The translations under genes and the position numbers were made by a program. 64,000 nt of DNA from Druceiella hillmani (Eukaryota; Arthropoda; Insecta; Lepidoptera; Hepialidae): NCBI GenBank assembly GCA_039881145.1, contig JAYKKI010000039.1, forward strand, positions 17,304,001-17,368,000. The letters are read 5' to 3'. The notes under the pieces are model-generated. The model worked only from the letters and a program-made list of their open reading frames with translations, was not told the DNA's origin and searched no databases. Of the stretch, positions 19,993 to 34,900 are shown piece by piece; position 1 is the first letter of the stretch; every line of letters begins with the position of its first letter.

Positions 19993-22900
19993 GTACGTAT
20001 TCGTTGTATAACATATTCCAAAGTCACATTTACGTTTAATTATTTAAACTTGAGTTATGTTTATAAAGTAACTAGCTAACCCGGCGAACTTCGTACCGCC
20101 TCAGAGTCAATGAATGTTTTAACTTATTAGCTGAATTAAATTCAGTTTTTTATTAAGTTAAAATGAATATTCAAAATGTACAAATCAAAATGAAAACTAT
20201 TTTAATTAAATTAAAATAACATTAAAATCATGACCTTTGTAGTTATCACATGACATGCGATCCAACGCAGTTATGAACAACCGAACCAATGTATGGTATT
20301 CATGAAGTAGTTGCTGAAAATCTTGAAGAACTTCTCTTTTTATTGCCGATTCGATCTTTTGACACCGATCAAGTTGTTCCTCCATGCTGCCCATGAAGTA
20401 AATTTAGATGAATTTATGCTGTGCATCTTCAAGCGGTTGTAATAATCCAATTCGATTGTGAATTTGGCCTTGGATCTATAAAGTCGAAGGCAAATTTAGA
20501 TTTATTAAATTATGATCACCAAAAAAAAATAAACGTTTATTCTCTCTAGCAGAAATTACCTTGAATGTCAGATTGAATCCGCGTTCTTCGATAATGTCTA
20601 CATCAAATGAAGTCATTTGGAAACATCCCTTGTATCTTTGAACATTCGATAGAAAATGTTGTAGTTCTGGTGTTTCGGTACGAAGTAATGAATGCAATGA
20701 CTCAGGTGGCAGAAGCAAGAATGGGAATTTCATCTTGCCACTGAGAGAGCACAATCCAGGCGTTTCTCCAGCGAACTAATTCAATGCACCGCAATGGTCG
20801 CACACAATATCCATTGGGCCAATTCGAACGAAAGGATGCGAGCTGTAGTCAATTAGGCAATCGTATCGAAATGCTACTCGATTCAAATCAACGCTTGAAG
20901 CATTTCTTCTTGCGCGTCGAAGATTATTACGTTGTTGATCTGTGCGATAAGCTCGACGATTTTTCATTACCAACTGAGCTGTTTGTCTTATTCTTGTGTT
21001 TGTGAAGAATGAAGTCGGGCCATACTTACGTGGCGCTCTTCCCGTGCAATTTCTTGTTAATCTGCAGTGGATTGATTTGCAATATTCCTAAGTCGAATCG
21101 CATTACGACTTCGTTCTGAAAGATCAGACTCTCAGCATTATAAATAACACTTTAAAATTAATCACACAAAAATTAATCACGTAAACTACATAATGAAGCA
21201 ATTATCGTTGCACGCACAATGACAAATATCATAACCTCATAAAGTGTACATCTTCATAAAACTTAACTCAACTATATCAAATCACTCTTCGCTAATGAAT
21301 TTCAGAAAAAATCGTTTAAAGAGAATAAATTTAATCGAATTCAAATGAAACAATGGTCTAAAACTGAATAAGAATTATTAAAAACCAATTATCATTTTCG
21401 TTCGGGTCTGTCATTTGTGACATACTTTTTCTTTTTTTTCTGTCATCACATATTACGTTTTATATACAATTAAATTATTTGTGATTTTTTTACTTTTCCG
21501 ATGCACGAGGAAACGTCTCAAAGCCAAAATAAAAAAATATTCAATAAATATATAATAATCATATAATTTTCAATGAAAAAAAAAATCAGTCAATGCTTTC
21601 TCGATATATCATCAGAAAAGCCGTTCCATACAAAATGTATGGGAAAAGGAATTTTCTTCATAAATTTTTTTTTCGTGAATTTTTCCAATGTTATAATATT
21701 TATTATCCTATTCCCGATAAAGACAAATCCAAAAACACAAAAATAAAAAAAATTGGTCCACCCGTTCTTGAGTTATAAATGGTGTAACTAACACGACATT
21801 GTTTTATATATATAGATATTTCATAAACTATATAGCACTTATTTAGAATTTATATATGTATGTCAGATTAATGCAATAATACAATGTTTTCCTACCATTT
21901 AAAAATTTATTTCGAGGAAAATATAGACAAGCAATTATATGAAATATAAAATAAAATATTAAGCCCATATCTGCAGCTAATAAGACTTATAAGAGATAGA
22001 ACTTTTAGAGAAAAGTCTTAAAAACATTTTTTTAATGTAGGTTCGAGTTAATTACATAGTCTCTGGTATACAAAAAAATTATTTTTAAAAAAACAATAAA
22101 TTTCCTGAATTTAGTTGAACTCCATGCACAGTTTGGTAGATTTTGATGGCAGTTAAAAAATAAAACTAAAACATCCTAAGCGATTTTTGTCTTTTCTATA
22201 TGTCGTCCCTGTGATTATTTAAAATATGTAATAAGAAGTGGGAATTTTGTATTTGTTTCAATAATTAGAAATTTGATTTCAGTGAAACAGTTAATTCAAA
22301 AATTAACTCTACATTAATGTAAAAATAAAATAGTTTATTGTAATTAAAACAACAAACATTTATTAAATATATACTGAAAAAATATTATATATACACATTA
22401 ACATATATACACATTAACAATTTTGTTTAAAATATAGGTACTTAAGTTGAATATCATATGTGTAACTTTCTTGAGCTTTTCAGTAATTTTACTAGATAAA
22501 GGGCATACACATTTACAAAAAATATGGTACCAGCATGACTGTTGTCTTGGACAGATTTTAGGTGAATTAAATACATTATAAAATGTGCACATACTTCTTT
22601 CCCATGAAAATCAGTCAGACTTCAGGCTACTTGTTATCAAAATAAATAACCTATAACCATATGATTATAACAGATCTTTTAGGAGCAATTTATCTATCAG
22701 AACAATAAACTTAGGAAAAAGCAAACATACAATCAGGTTATAAACAAACAAACAGACATTGCATTTTACAACATCGATATTTTATGGAAGATATTTTTCT
22801 AATTTGACTATAATTCATACCCAGATTTTGTAATTGATTGTATGAGTAAGTTCATAGCTTAAGTGCTCATACTTAGTCCGGTCAATTTAGACAATTGAAA

Positions 22901-25900
22901 TAGCGAAAATTCCCATAAAGCTAAATTTTTGTAGAGACCTTGGGTTGACCATTATAAATGAAGTGTCAAAAGTCCCCATCGATCCCATGTGTGCTAAAAA
23001 AGTTATTCGGGGTCAAAGGTCAAAATTTTAGGTTTTTTGGATTTTTCTTGAAAACGGTAAATTTTATCGAAAAAGTACCTCAGACCAAAGTTGTAGAGCT
23101 CAAAATTTTCTATAAAAATTGTTCTTATAATTTTTTCTCTCAGACTTACCATTGAGCGTGAATCCTACAAGCGCAATATCTGGAAAATGGTTGGTCTAAG
23201 AGAAAAAATCATAAAAACTATTTTTATAGAAAATTTTGAGCTCTACAATTTTGGTCTGAGGTACTTTTTCGATAACATTTACCGTATCCGAGAAAAATAC
23301 AAAAAACTTAAAATTTTGACCTTTGACCCCGAATAACTTTTTTAGCACACATGGGATCGTTGGGGACTTTTGACACTTTATTTGTAATGGTCTTACCCAA
23401 GGTCTCTACAAAAATTTAGCTTTATGGGAATTTTTGTTATTTGATCACTATTTTTATGTCTAAATTGACCGGACTAACTGCTGAAATAAATTATTCTTAT
23501 TGATATATATTGATTTATTAGATTATTGTGGAATTGTAATATTGTGTCTGCCACAATAGAATGTAATAAATATTTGTTCTCTTAAATGTAACATTGAAAA
23601 CAATATCAAGCCATAAAAATCTTATTCACTAACTGATAGTACTTTATCAAGACCTTATCAATTTGTTTTGTATATAACATTTCACCACAATGATAATGTA
23701 TGACATTTAGATACATCTCGATTGTGATAGGTTAAAATATATTTTTAACATATCTGTGAGACAGCGTTATAATTTTGACTTGCATCCGTGGTTGGCAAGT
23801 AACAAACTAACTGTATTAGTTAGTTCATCATCCTTACCCCATGTGGTAAACAAATAGAATATTTCCATTTCTTCCTCAAAACATATAGTTGTTTTTACCC
23901 ACGACAGAACGGAGGATGTATATGTTTAGGGTGAGAGGTTATTTATTTATGTGTATAATCCAATGTTCCCATTTATCTCCAAAATGTTTGACCAATTTAG
24001 ATATGGTTTCCTGTAAAATATTTGTGATTCATTGGCAATGGTTCTTAGATAGTTGTCATGGTGATTACTCACCAGAGAGCGCCGCAATAATCATTTTGTT
24101 GCAAACGAATGTCTCCATTTATCACCAAAATGGTTTAACCGATTTATATACGGTTTTTTCCAAAATATTTGGGACTAATGGGTGATGGTTCCTAGAGAGG
24201 TGTTATGGTGTTAGCTCACCAGGGGCACCGCAATAAACATTTTGTTCCAAATAAATGTTACCATTTATCTCCAAAATGGTTTGACCACTATAGATATGGT
24301 TTTCTGCAAAATATTTGGGACTAATCAGAGATGGTTCTTAGATAGGTGTTATGGTATTAGCTCACCAGGGAGCGCTGCAATCTGCAACAAAAAAAGGGGG
24401 GGAGTTGTTTTGTTGCAAACAAATGTTTACATTTGTATTCAAAATTGTGTGACCAATTTTGACACGGTTTTTTGCAAAATATTTGGGCTTAATTGTTGAT
24501 GGTTCTTAGCTCACCAGGGGGCACTGCGACATGTTGCAAATTAATATTCCAATTTATCTTCAAAATGGTTGGACCAATTTAGACATGGTTTTCTGCATGT
24601 TTTCACAATGTTTAATTCGGAAAAGTATAAAATAAAAAGCAAAATTAAAAATTTTGAAAAAATGCACAACGAATGTAGTCATTGTAATTGTAAAACTGTT
24701 AAATAATTTTTTTTGAAACCCCGAACTAAAAAAAGTCAGAACCTAGTAATATAATTACAAACCCAAGAAAATCCGTCAGGACTGCCATGCCTAAAATTTT
24801 GCAATTTTATCAGTTCGTGACTAATTGAAATTCTCTTAGGTGCGCAAATGGGTTTTCTACGCTGCTACTTTGTAATTGATTTTGGCAACAGAAATGGTAC
24901 TGGCAGCCCCAATTAATTTTTTGAGTTTGTAATTACATTAATAGGTTCTTATTTTCTTTAGTTGGAGGGTTTTTAAATAAAATTATTTAATGGTTTTTCA
25001 ATTACAACGACCACATTTGTTGTTGCTTTTTTCAAAATTTTTAATTTTACTTTTTATTCTATTACTGTATGAGAGCATGAGATTGGGTTTTCGGACAACA
25101 TGAACTTAACCTGTGAGCATTTTAGCAAAATTTTTTAATTTTGTAAAATGAATGGAGAAGATGAGAATTATTGGCAACAACAATTTCTTCATTCGAATGT
25201 TTGGAATCAATAGGAAACACTCCTTTGATGCTAGAGAGCATGTGAAGAGGAGGCAAAACTGCTAGTCAGGAGAAAAATTCCTAAAATTGTAATATTCAAA
25301 CATGTGCAAATGTAAATGAATATTTACTGGTGTTTAGTCTATTAATTAGGCATATGTATATTTAGAACATTAATGTATTACACGTCAACTTTAATATATG
25401 CATTAAAGTCCCATGAACGAACTAGGGGAAAAATCTTACTCGCTACTAACGTCTAATTAATTAATATTTTTGTAGTGTAAAAATTCAAGCAAAAACTACA
25501 CAATGTAGGTTTCGTTGTATTACCACATCTTCATGGTTTTTATGAATGCATGTCTTTACGTAAATAAATAATGTCTATTCTGCCTGAAATTACTTAATAA
25601 ATATTGAACATATAATGGCGTCCATAAAATATTTAGCTCTGCAGAAAATCTATATCGGATTTAATTTTAAACAAGGTATAGACGTTGTTCGACTGCAATC
25701 ATGATGTGAAATACGAATATAATTTTCAAGGTTTTTTCATGTAATAAATTTAATTATCAAAACTTAATAGTTTTTTATTGTTTAAAAATTGATAATTTGA
25801 GTATGTTGAGCAGTTTATGGAATAAATGTATATATATAAATGTACAGTTTATGGAATAAATGTCCTAAAATAAATCTTTAGTAATTATTAATTATAAAAA

Positions 25901-28900
25901 AATTTTAGGCTAATTTGTACTTATAACTTTTAAATGGATACCCTGATTAAAACTTTTGTATTTCATAAAAATATGCAGTTACATACTATTGTAAAAATGC
26001 ATGTATTGGAAGGACTATTTATCGTATGTTGGAAAGACAAACTGGTACTTCCGATGTAAACACAATGGTTTTCGTGGTTAGCTTAAGTTATTATATGTAT
26101 TTGAAAGTCATACATGTAAAGATGTTAAAGAAGGATTCAGTTGGTTTAACTGACTTGGCTGTGTCGTAGAAGAGCACACCTTCATACATAATTGTACATA
26201 TATAGTGTGTTGCTTTGCTTCACAACTTTAGCTTCATCCAACATTAGCAATAGTGACAAGATTCTGGTTGTAATTAGTTTCTATACAATTAGCTGTCCGG
26301 TAGTCAAGCGGTACCCGAGAGTAGTTACTAATTCCATGAAATAAATATTATGCAGCTATTTTCCCAATTTCTTCTTCTTTGTTAGCACTACAACCTATTT
26401 GAGGTCAAGGTTGTCTCGACAAGCTTTCTCCAGGGGATCTGGTCAGCGGCAACCACCGACCAGCATTGAATTTTTAAAAGTTTAAAATCATTCTCAACAC
26501 AATCAATCCATCTTGTGCCAGGTCTTCCTCTTTTTCTGGTGCCGTCCACATTGGCAAAGGTTGCTTTCTTGACCGGATTGTTGTCTTCAAATCTAAAAAT
26601 GTGCCCAAGCACCTAATATGAAATAATTTAATGACGCTGACAATATTTGGTTGTTTAAGTTTTCTATAAATTTCATGATAACGAAATTCTCCATTAGTTA
26701 TTTTCTTTGACATGGCCAAATATTTTACGAAGTATTTTTCTTTCAAAAATAAGAAGTTTATCTTCATCTGCTTTTGTTAGAGGCCAACATTCACTGCCGT
26801 ACAGAATTATTGGTCTAATAAGAGTAGTATAAATATTAATTTTTGTTTCCGGTTTTCAAAGTTTACACTTCAGAAAATTCCTTTGACTGAAGTAACACCT
26901 ATTAGCCATATACAATCTATTATCAATTTCAGGTTTGATATGGTTTCTATTAGTAATGACGGTACCAAGATATGTAAAACGGTCAACACATTCGAAGACA
27001 AGAATTTCCCAATTTACTGCCCTTATATTTAGAACATTAATGTATTACACGTCAACTTTAAAATATGCATTAAAGTCCAATGAACGCACTAGGGGAAAAA
27101 TCTTACTCGCTTCGTACTAACGTCTAATTAATTAATATTTTTGTAGTGTATAAATTCAAGCAGAAACTACGCGATGTAGATTTCGTTGTATTACCACATC
27201 TTCATGGTTTTTATGAATGAATATGTCTTTACGTAAATAAATAATGTCTATTCTGCCTGAAATTACTTAATAAATATTGAACATATCATGGCGTCCATAA
27301 AATATTTAGCTCTGCAGAAAATCTATATCGGATTTAATTTTAAACAAGGTATAGACATTGTTCGACTGGAATCATGATGTGAAATACGAATATAATTTTC
27401 AAGGTTTTTTCATACCGTGATTGCTTCTGACTCGTTAAGTTATACTATTGAAATAATTTTGAGAGAGACAAGTATTTACGGAAACTCAACTTGGCAAAAC
27501 CATTTTACAAGATGCTCGACACGTCACAAATGGAATAGTTTCTTTAAGCAATATTAAAGTTAAATTGAACACAACACTGCTCACATTGCATGTAACAAGG
27601 CTACTTTTGGTGGAACATATGATTAAGTTGAAAAATTGTTCTTATCTGGATGACTTTTCCAAAATGATGCAACTTTGTAGTAAAAATGTGCATTTAAAAT
27701 AATTCATATAATGACTACAAAAATGATGTCACTTTGTAGAAAAATTTGCATGTAAATAGAAAGTCATAGTGTTTGTATATTCGATTTTAGGCTTTGAAAT
27801 TTAGAGGATGATGAATTATACAATTCTAAGACGACATCTTGAATTTTTATCTATCCGTTTGTCTGTTTTTTCCTAGAAATATAGCTACTTACATTTAAAA
27901 AAGGGATTTTTTCAAAAGTAACATCCATTTTGTTTCATCAAAACAAAATAAGTAGAAGCTAAGCCTGTTTTAAAAGCAAAATTAATTTAAATTAAACTCG
28001 AATGACTGGGTGGTTGCTTTTTGGATGGCTGCGTCATTGTTTGACTTCACCCATCCACATATAACAGGAACCCACCCTGCCATTCTCTCTGCGTTTAGTG
28101 AATGTCAGTATATGACATGCTCATTGCTTATTGTAAATTACGTGCTTATCGTTTACAGAATTAATTTGATTATCTATTCGTCCCTGGTACTCTTCATTAC
28201 TGCACATTAACATCATTTAAACATATTTTAACTTATTTAATGTATAACTGTTGCTTTTTCAAATTATTCTATTTATTAAACCTTGGAAAATTTGTTGGAA
28301 AAACTAGATTATATTACAATCTAAATTCTATATTCATTTGTGATCTCGCCAGATTACTGGTTAACATTTTCCATATCATCTTCAGATTTTAAACTTTTAT
28401 GTTTATTTATCATATAATTTTTCTAATCCATTCAATAATTTTATCACCACCATATGTACCATTACTCCAAGCTTTTCAATGACATGAAATCAAATTAAGA
28501 CCAGACCGTGTAGGCTTGTGGCTTTAATGTTTTTCTCATGATCCACATTATGCAGCATGTTCACAAATATGGTCAAATAGCATTTTGTTCCTGTTAACAG
28601 AAAATAACTAGAGTGCAGACATAGTTTATAAAGAAGCACTTAAGTAATTGGCAAATTTTCAATAAGTTTAATCCAATGCATCAGTAAAAACCAAAACTCA
28701 TGTGAACGAAGCTGCCCGAAAATGGACATTATAAATTTTGTCATGCGTAATACATAAACCTAAACAGCAAAAATCTAAACTAAAGAAGATTTTGAATTTT
28801 AAAATGAGGAATGTGTCTCAAACTACTAAACTGATTATGAAATTTCTTTCGCAATAGGATAAACAGATGGTAATTTAAGTAGAAGTAACTAACCATTTTA

Positions 28901-31900
28901 AAAACGATTGTCAAATTTAAGCCATTGTATTTAACTATTTGTATTTAATTGTTGATACTAACGAGATTATTAAAGAATCATTATTATTTAAGCTCACTTT
29001 GAGGAAAAAAAAAATTTTTTTTTATAGAATAAATAAGTAATATTCTGCAAAGATATTCGACATAAACAAAATATTTCAACATTACTTGATATGATTGACT
29101 TAATATACCTTTGTCTATGTCTGAAGTTCAACTACCCATAACCACAAGAGCTATGGTCCATCGCCTATGGAAGAATGTGAGAATCTATCTATAATCTGTT
29201 ATCAGATGGGATAATCTGTTATCTGCAAAACATCATTAGTACCTGATCCATTTTTAGGTACTGTGAACCGCGCAGGTCACACTAAGACCCATTCAATACG
29301 CACGCTCGTTTCCAGTGTAATAGCTAATATTGATATTTCAAATGTGGGTCACCCAGGTACAATATCTGCTACTGAAAATTTGCAAGCAATAACCATTTCT
29401 ATGTTGTAATTTCTTGACAATTTGAAATTTGTTTGTCAATTAATGAAATATAATTTTTTTCTCATGTTTATCAGTAACGCAGATACTGTAAATTACGTAT
29501 ACCAATTCTAGACCAATCAACTGGCCATCAAAATAAAAGTATATTGGTTTTCACAATGGTTTGTTATTTTTATAAACAATTTTCTATTGAAATTCCCTTT
29601 TTTCGTGCTTGGAGTCTATTTTCGATCGCCATTTTGTGCGGATCTTCTTGTCCTCTTTTTAATTGCAATTAACATGTTTTTAATTTTTTTATTAGGTGCA
29701 CCAAAGCAACTAATATTTCTGAAATTGAAAACTAAAAATGTACTTCTAATCATTTCTACACAAGAACAATGGTAACAATGCCAAACGAAATATACGACTT
29801 CCACTTAAGTTTATTAGAGTCAAGCAAAATTAGATTAAACAAATGTTAGTTTAACAATTTTTAACAAATGTAATAATATTCCATAATAGTTTTTAATTAT
29901 CATTTTGCAAAGATGTTGGCTTCCTCTCGCATATCTTTAAGTGAATAAAAAGTTAACACCAAACTAACATGAGAAATTCTTATTTTCAGTTATGTATTAC
30001 TACAATCCAAATATTCAGGATATGATAAAAGAGATTCTGAAAATAACAGGAAGGAAGTAGCCGAATTAATCAAAGGTGTGTCCGCTGTGATTTGGGCAAA
30101 TATGCAGCCACTTACAGGTGATCTTCTGGATATTGCAGGTGAGAGAAGAAAAACATCTTTTTAAGAAATAACCAATTTAAGCATTACCAAAGTGCAAATA
30201 ATGGCATTAAATATCTTGAAAAAATTTATAAAAACTTCAAAACGTTATAGACAGCTTAAAATTAGCTTAATTAGCTTAATTCATGTTTGAGTCAAGGTTA
30301 AAAATTAATATATATCTCAGTGATTAATATATATCTCAGTGAATAATATATATCTTAATTAATATATATCTTAATTCATGTTTGAGTCAAGGTTAAAAAT
30401 TAATGTATATCTCAGTGATTAATATATATCTCAGTGAATAATATTCAATTAAGAGTCACATTAATAAAAGTCACATTTTTGTCAATTAATTAGTTATATT
30501 TTTACTTTTTTTCCCTACGTTTTATTTCAATAAATTATTTAAATAATTTTAAATGTGGTCAACGGAGAACAATTCTTGGGAGACTTGTGAAAGGAAGTTG
30601 ATTTGTAGAAAATCTATCTTAACTTATTATTGGCTCAATAAGATATTAAAATAATTAACAACGAAATAGCCACCTTTCATTTTCAGTAATTTTTTCTACG
30701 TTAAGAATGTTGTATTAACGAATTGTCATTGTCATTTCATAACTACAGGTCCAGAACTCAAAATAGTGGCATGCGCTTCAGCTGGTTATGACCATGTAGA
30801 TGTTACAGAGCTTAAAGCACGTGGTATTAAATTGTCAACCACTCCCAATGTGATGAACGCTGCTGTAGCAGACGTGGCCGTCGGACTTGTTATCGCAGCT
30901 TCAAGAAAATTTACCGAAGGCGTCGAAAAAGTTAATGAGTGAGTTTTGTTTCTTAAACTGTTGTAAATGGATGAAATATACATACACAGGTTGTATTTTT
31001 CTGTATGACATATTTTTGCAAGTCTGATATCTCTAATGATTCTGAATGTAAAATGTTGTTGGTGAATGTCAAAAAACTCTACCATTTCCGTGATAACAGG
31101 AAAAAATTTGAAATTGAAAAAATATTCTAATATTTTATTTGAGAAAACCTTTTCTCGAAATTAAATTTCACTAATAATATCAAATAAGAACTCATCGAAT
31201 GTTCAAAGGAAGCTTTTTCTATAATTTTCATTATTCAGAAAAATGAGCTGAATAACCCTTATGACATATGAAATATTACACTTATATATAAACACGCAAA
31301 TAATTAATGAAAATAAAATAATAAAAGGACTAGAGCATGATTATAAATATGGTTGGTAAAATCTAAATTCAATCAAATAATTATATTTAATAATTAAAAT
31401 TTATTTGCTCCTACAAGGTAGTAAAAAATTTGATCCTTTTATCTAGAATTAGAAATATTATCATTTAATTATATTTAAATAAATGAATATGCTCTAAATT
31501 TATTAATTTTAAGTATTTATAAATAATAAAGTAATAATTTATAATTTGTAATGAAAATATATATGTACCGAAACTTAATCTTGCTTAGAGAAATACACTT
31601 AATTTTGAATAAGGCTTTCTGATAGTTTCCAAAATTTTATTTTCCAGAGGAGACTGGAAAGGGGGCTTTCAAGTGAATCTCGGTGTGGATATCAAAGGTA
31701 GCATCGTTGGTATTGTGGGCCTGGGTGGCATCGGGCAAGCCATCGTGAAACGTTTGAAAGGTTTTGAAGTCAAAGAGTTTCTTTATACAGGGCGATCTGA
31801 AAAGAAAGAAGGTAAATTTTTCATATATATTTGTAATATAAATTTCAGCAAATAATTAACAGTCTACCTTTGAATATGAAGATATGAGGATTTATTATAG

Positions 31901-34900
31901 TGCGGAAACAATTTTCTTCTCTTATCTGTATGATTATTTATGTGATCGCATTGTCGAAAATCTATAAGATAAAAAATGTTACCACAATTTTTACCTTTCA
32001 ATTATCTGTCTTGTATATCATCATGCCATCTCCAATAGAGTCAGAGTAAGCAGAAATGATGGGGCACAATTTCAGTGGTAAGATACCTACTTGATTACAT
32101 ATTTTTTCAGAAGTTCACTATAATAAAAAACCTGTCAAGCCTGAGTAGAACTCGCACAATGAGGGTTCCGCACACATTTCGGCACATAGATACATTTAAA
32201 TGTGTATAGTGTTTCTATTAAACTATATACAAATATTAATTTTTCACAACGGACATATATTAAAATATATTATAAATTATATCTTTCACAGGCTTAAAAA
32301 CATGGACCATTTACAAGATCCGGGATAATCGCTATAGTTTTCCTGTATTCCTCTAGTCAGATTCTATCAACCATGTTTTTTTCATGACTTTTGGCAATAG
32401 TTTTGGATTTTTTTTTAAATAAGCAATATAAAATTATGAAAAAAATAATTTTACATTTCATGACAAACCTTTTTAAACAATGATACTCCACATGATATAC
32501 AAAAAGATAAAAAAATATTTTTTGAAGACCTAAATGAAGGTCTTCAATCTCCGCTTTAAATATTAAATGAATATTTCAAAAAATTTGGCGGTGTAAAAAT
32601 ATACAAAATATGTTTGTCAATGAGATGTATTACTATGCCAACTTTCAAGTTTCTGAGAAAATCGGCTTTCGAAATAGAAAAAAGGAAATGTATTGGCTAC
32701 TATATTTTTTGGAGGCGTAAAAACATGGGTATATTTAAAAAATTATGAAGTCTAGAAACATTGCTACAGTTTTGCTACAATCTTTGCGTGGGTTTCTATA
32801 AACCCATATTTTTTTCAGGTGGTATAAATAAGCGGGGGAAACATATTTTTTGCATATTTTTCAATATATGAAGACATAATACTTAAAATTAAGAAAAAAA
32901 TATCGTTGAAACCCTTTCAAACGATACCCAGCAATGTATATAAATTGAATATATTTGGAATTAATTTTGTAGAAATTATTTATTCACAATTAAATGAAAC
33001 TACGTGACGTAGTATTATTTCTACTTTCTTTAAGTTCTTTACCATGAATTTAGGTAGGAATATTTTTGTTAATAGCCCACCTGAAGATGTTGTAATACAA
33101 CGAAACCTAGGTCGTAATAAAGAACTTAAAGAAAATGGGAATAATACTACATCACATAGTTTCATTTTTATTGTGAATGTATATAGAATGAAAAAAAAAT
33201 TTTCAAGTGCTCAATTTGGCCTCACTAAAATTTGCAAATTAATATTTTTGAGTTTTAGTCATTGCAATATATGTGGGTTAATATTATTGTGCTAAATTTC
33301 AAGTTTCTACATCAGTTTCTGAGAAAAAACGGCTATGACAGACATACGGAGTGACACGTGAGTGATCTTATAAGGGTTTGGTTTTCCTTTTGAAGTACGG
33401 GAACACAAAAATGAGTATTTACAAGTTAACCTAATTTTAGACGATGATTTTTACAGCTGAAATTTAATTAAGATTGATATTTTAATTACGTCCTTATTGT
33501 TATAAATTTAACAAATTTGTACTAAATAAAAAAGTATATAAGCATAGTTAAGAGAATAATGGCTTAACCTAAAACAATAAATTAATATTTTATTTATTGA
33601 TATCAGTTGACCAATTACTTTAAACATCGACACACTTTTCGTAATGTGGTAAATAAATAAATAATTTTTTCAAATCAATTTTCTTTATATATACAGGTAA
33701 AGAGTTGGGCGCAGAATTTGTGTCGTTGGATTATTTGTTGAAGGAAAGCGATTTCGTTATATTGGCCTGCCCTCTGACATCTGAGACGAAACAATTGATC
33801 AATAAGGATACTTTGGCAAAAATGAAACCACAGTGTGTCCTCGTCAATATCGCACGTGGAGGTAATGATCATTATTTGCATCTTTAACCTGCAATTTTAA
33901 TAATTGCATATATTGAAAATAGCAACTTCACAATCATTCATTACTGTTACATGTTGGTTAGGTAAAGTCAAAGACAGTAATCAAACTACTTAGGTAAAGT
34001 CAAAAATATATTACTCAACCTGGAGTCAGCCAAGGCAGTAATTTAGACCGTCTTTTGTTTCATATTATGATTAATCATTTGCCCTCATTTGTCTGCACTG
34101 CTGTTTGCCTTTTGTTTGCTGATGATTTAAATCTATTCTCAGCGGTAGAGAAGCAATCAATTTTCAGGGGTAAAAAGGTGATTTCGACTCAATATTTCAA
34201 TGGAGTCTGAACAACAAGCTGACAAATGAAGTCTGAGCAACAAGCTAAACGTCCATACGGAATCCTATCAGAAGGCCTACAGGGTGTTAGGATTTATCAT
34301 GCAACATTCCCATTTTTCAGATTTCCATGACAGTGGGTGTACTGTGACCTTGTTTAATTCTTTAGTCAGTAGTAGCCTTGAAATCAATGCAGTCACATAG
34401 TCTCCACATGAAACTACTTATATACTTAGGTTGGAAAAAGTATTAAATATTTTTAAATAAAAAAATGAACAGGTATTTGTTTCATTTATATTTTATAATG
34501 GACATGGGCGAATATAATTCACTTCAGCTCTGAAGGGAATTGTTTCTGATCATACATTTTTTAAATTATTAAATAATTATGTTGATTACCCCTTGATTTT
34601 GAGTTCAGTAACACTTTATGCTCCTGACTGTTGACTCCGTCCTCTCATATGGATGGAAATGATTCCATGAAAGATGAAATAAACTATGAAGTTTATTTCA
34701 TCTGCCTAGAGTGTGTACGAATATCCTGCAGCATGCACCAGCTTTTCACGCATCTATGTTAATCAATGAGGTATTGCGAGAGACTCAAAACCTTGATATT
34801 TTTTTTGCTCCATTGACAGCTTTAGGAATGCGATTTTGGATTTGCTTGATAGTTCATTTCCACTAATTAGTTAATTTTACGTTTAATTTGAATTAATGTG

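Noticed and set aside
25357..27413. An LTR retrotransposon (direct repeats around RT sequence)
   Set aside because: The repeats do not begin TG or end CA, the RT is of non-LTR type in opposite orientation and truncated, and the right repeat is shared with copy C intron 1 as ordinary host sequence.
34436..34460. mariner-like end ttaggttgg
   Set aside because: No matching inverted end and no transposase text were found nearby, so the match may be chance.
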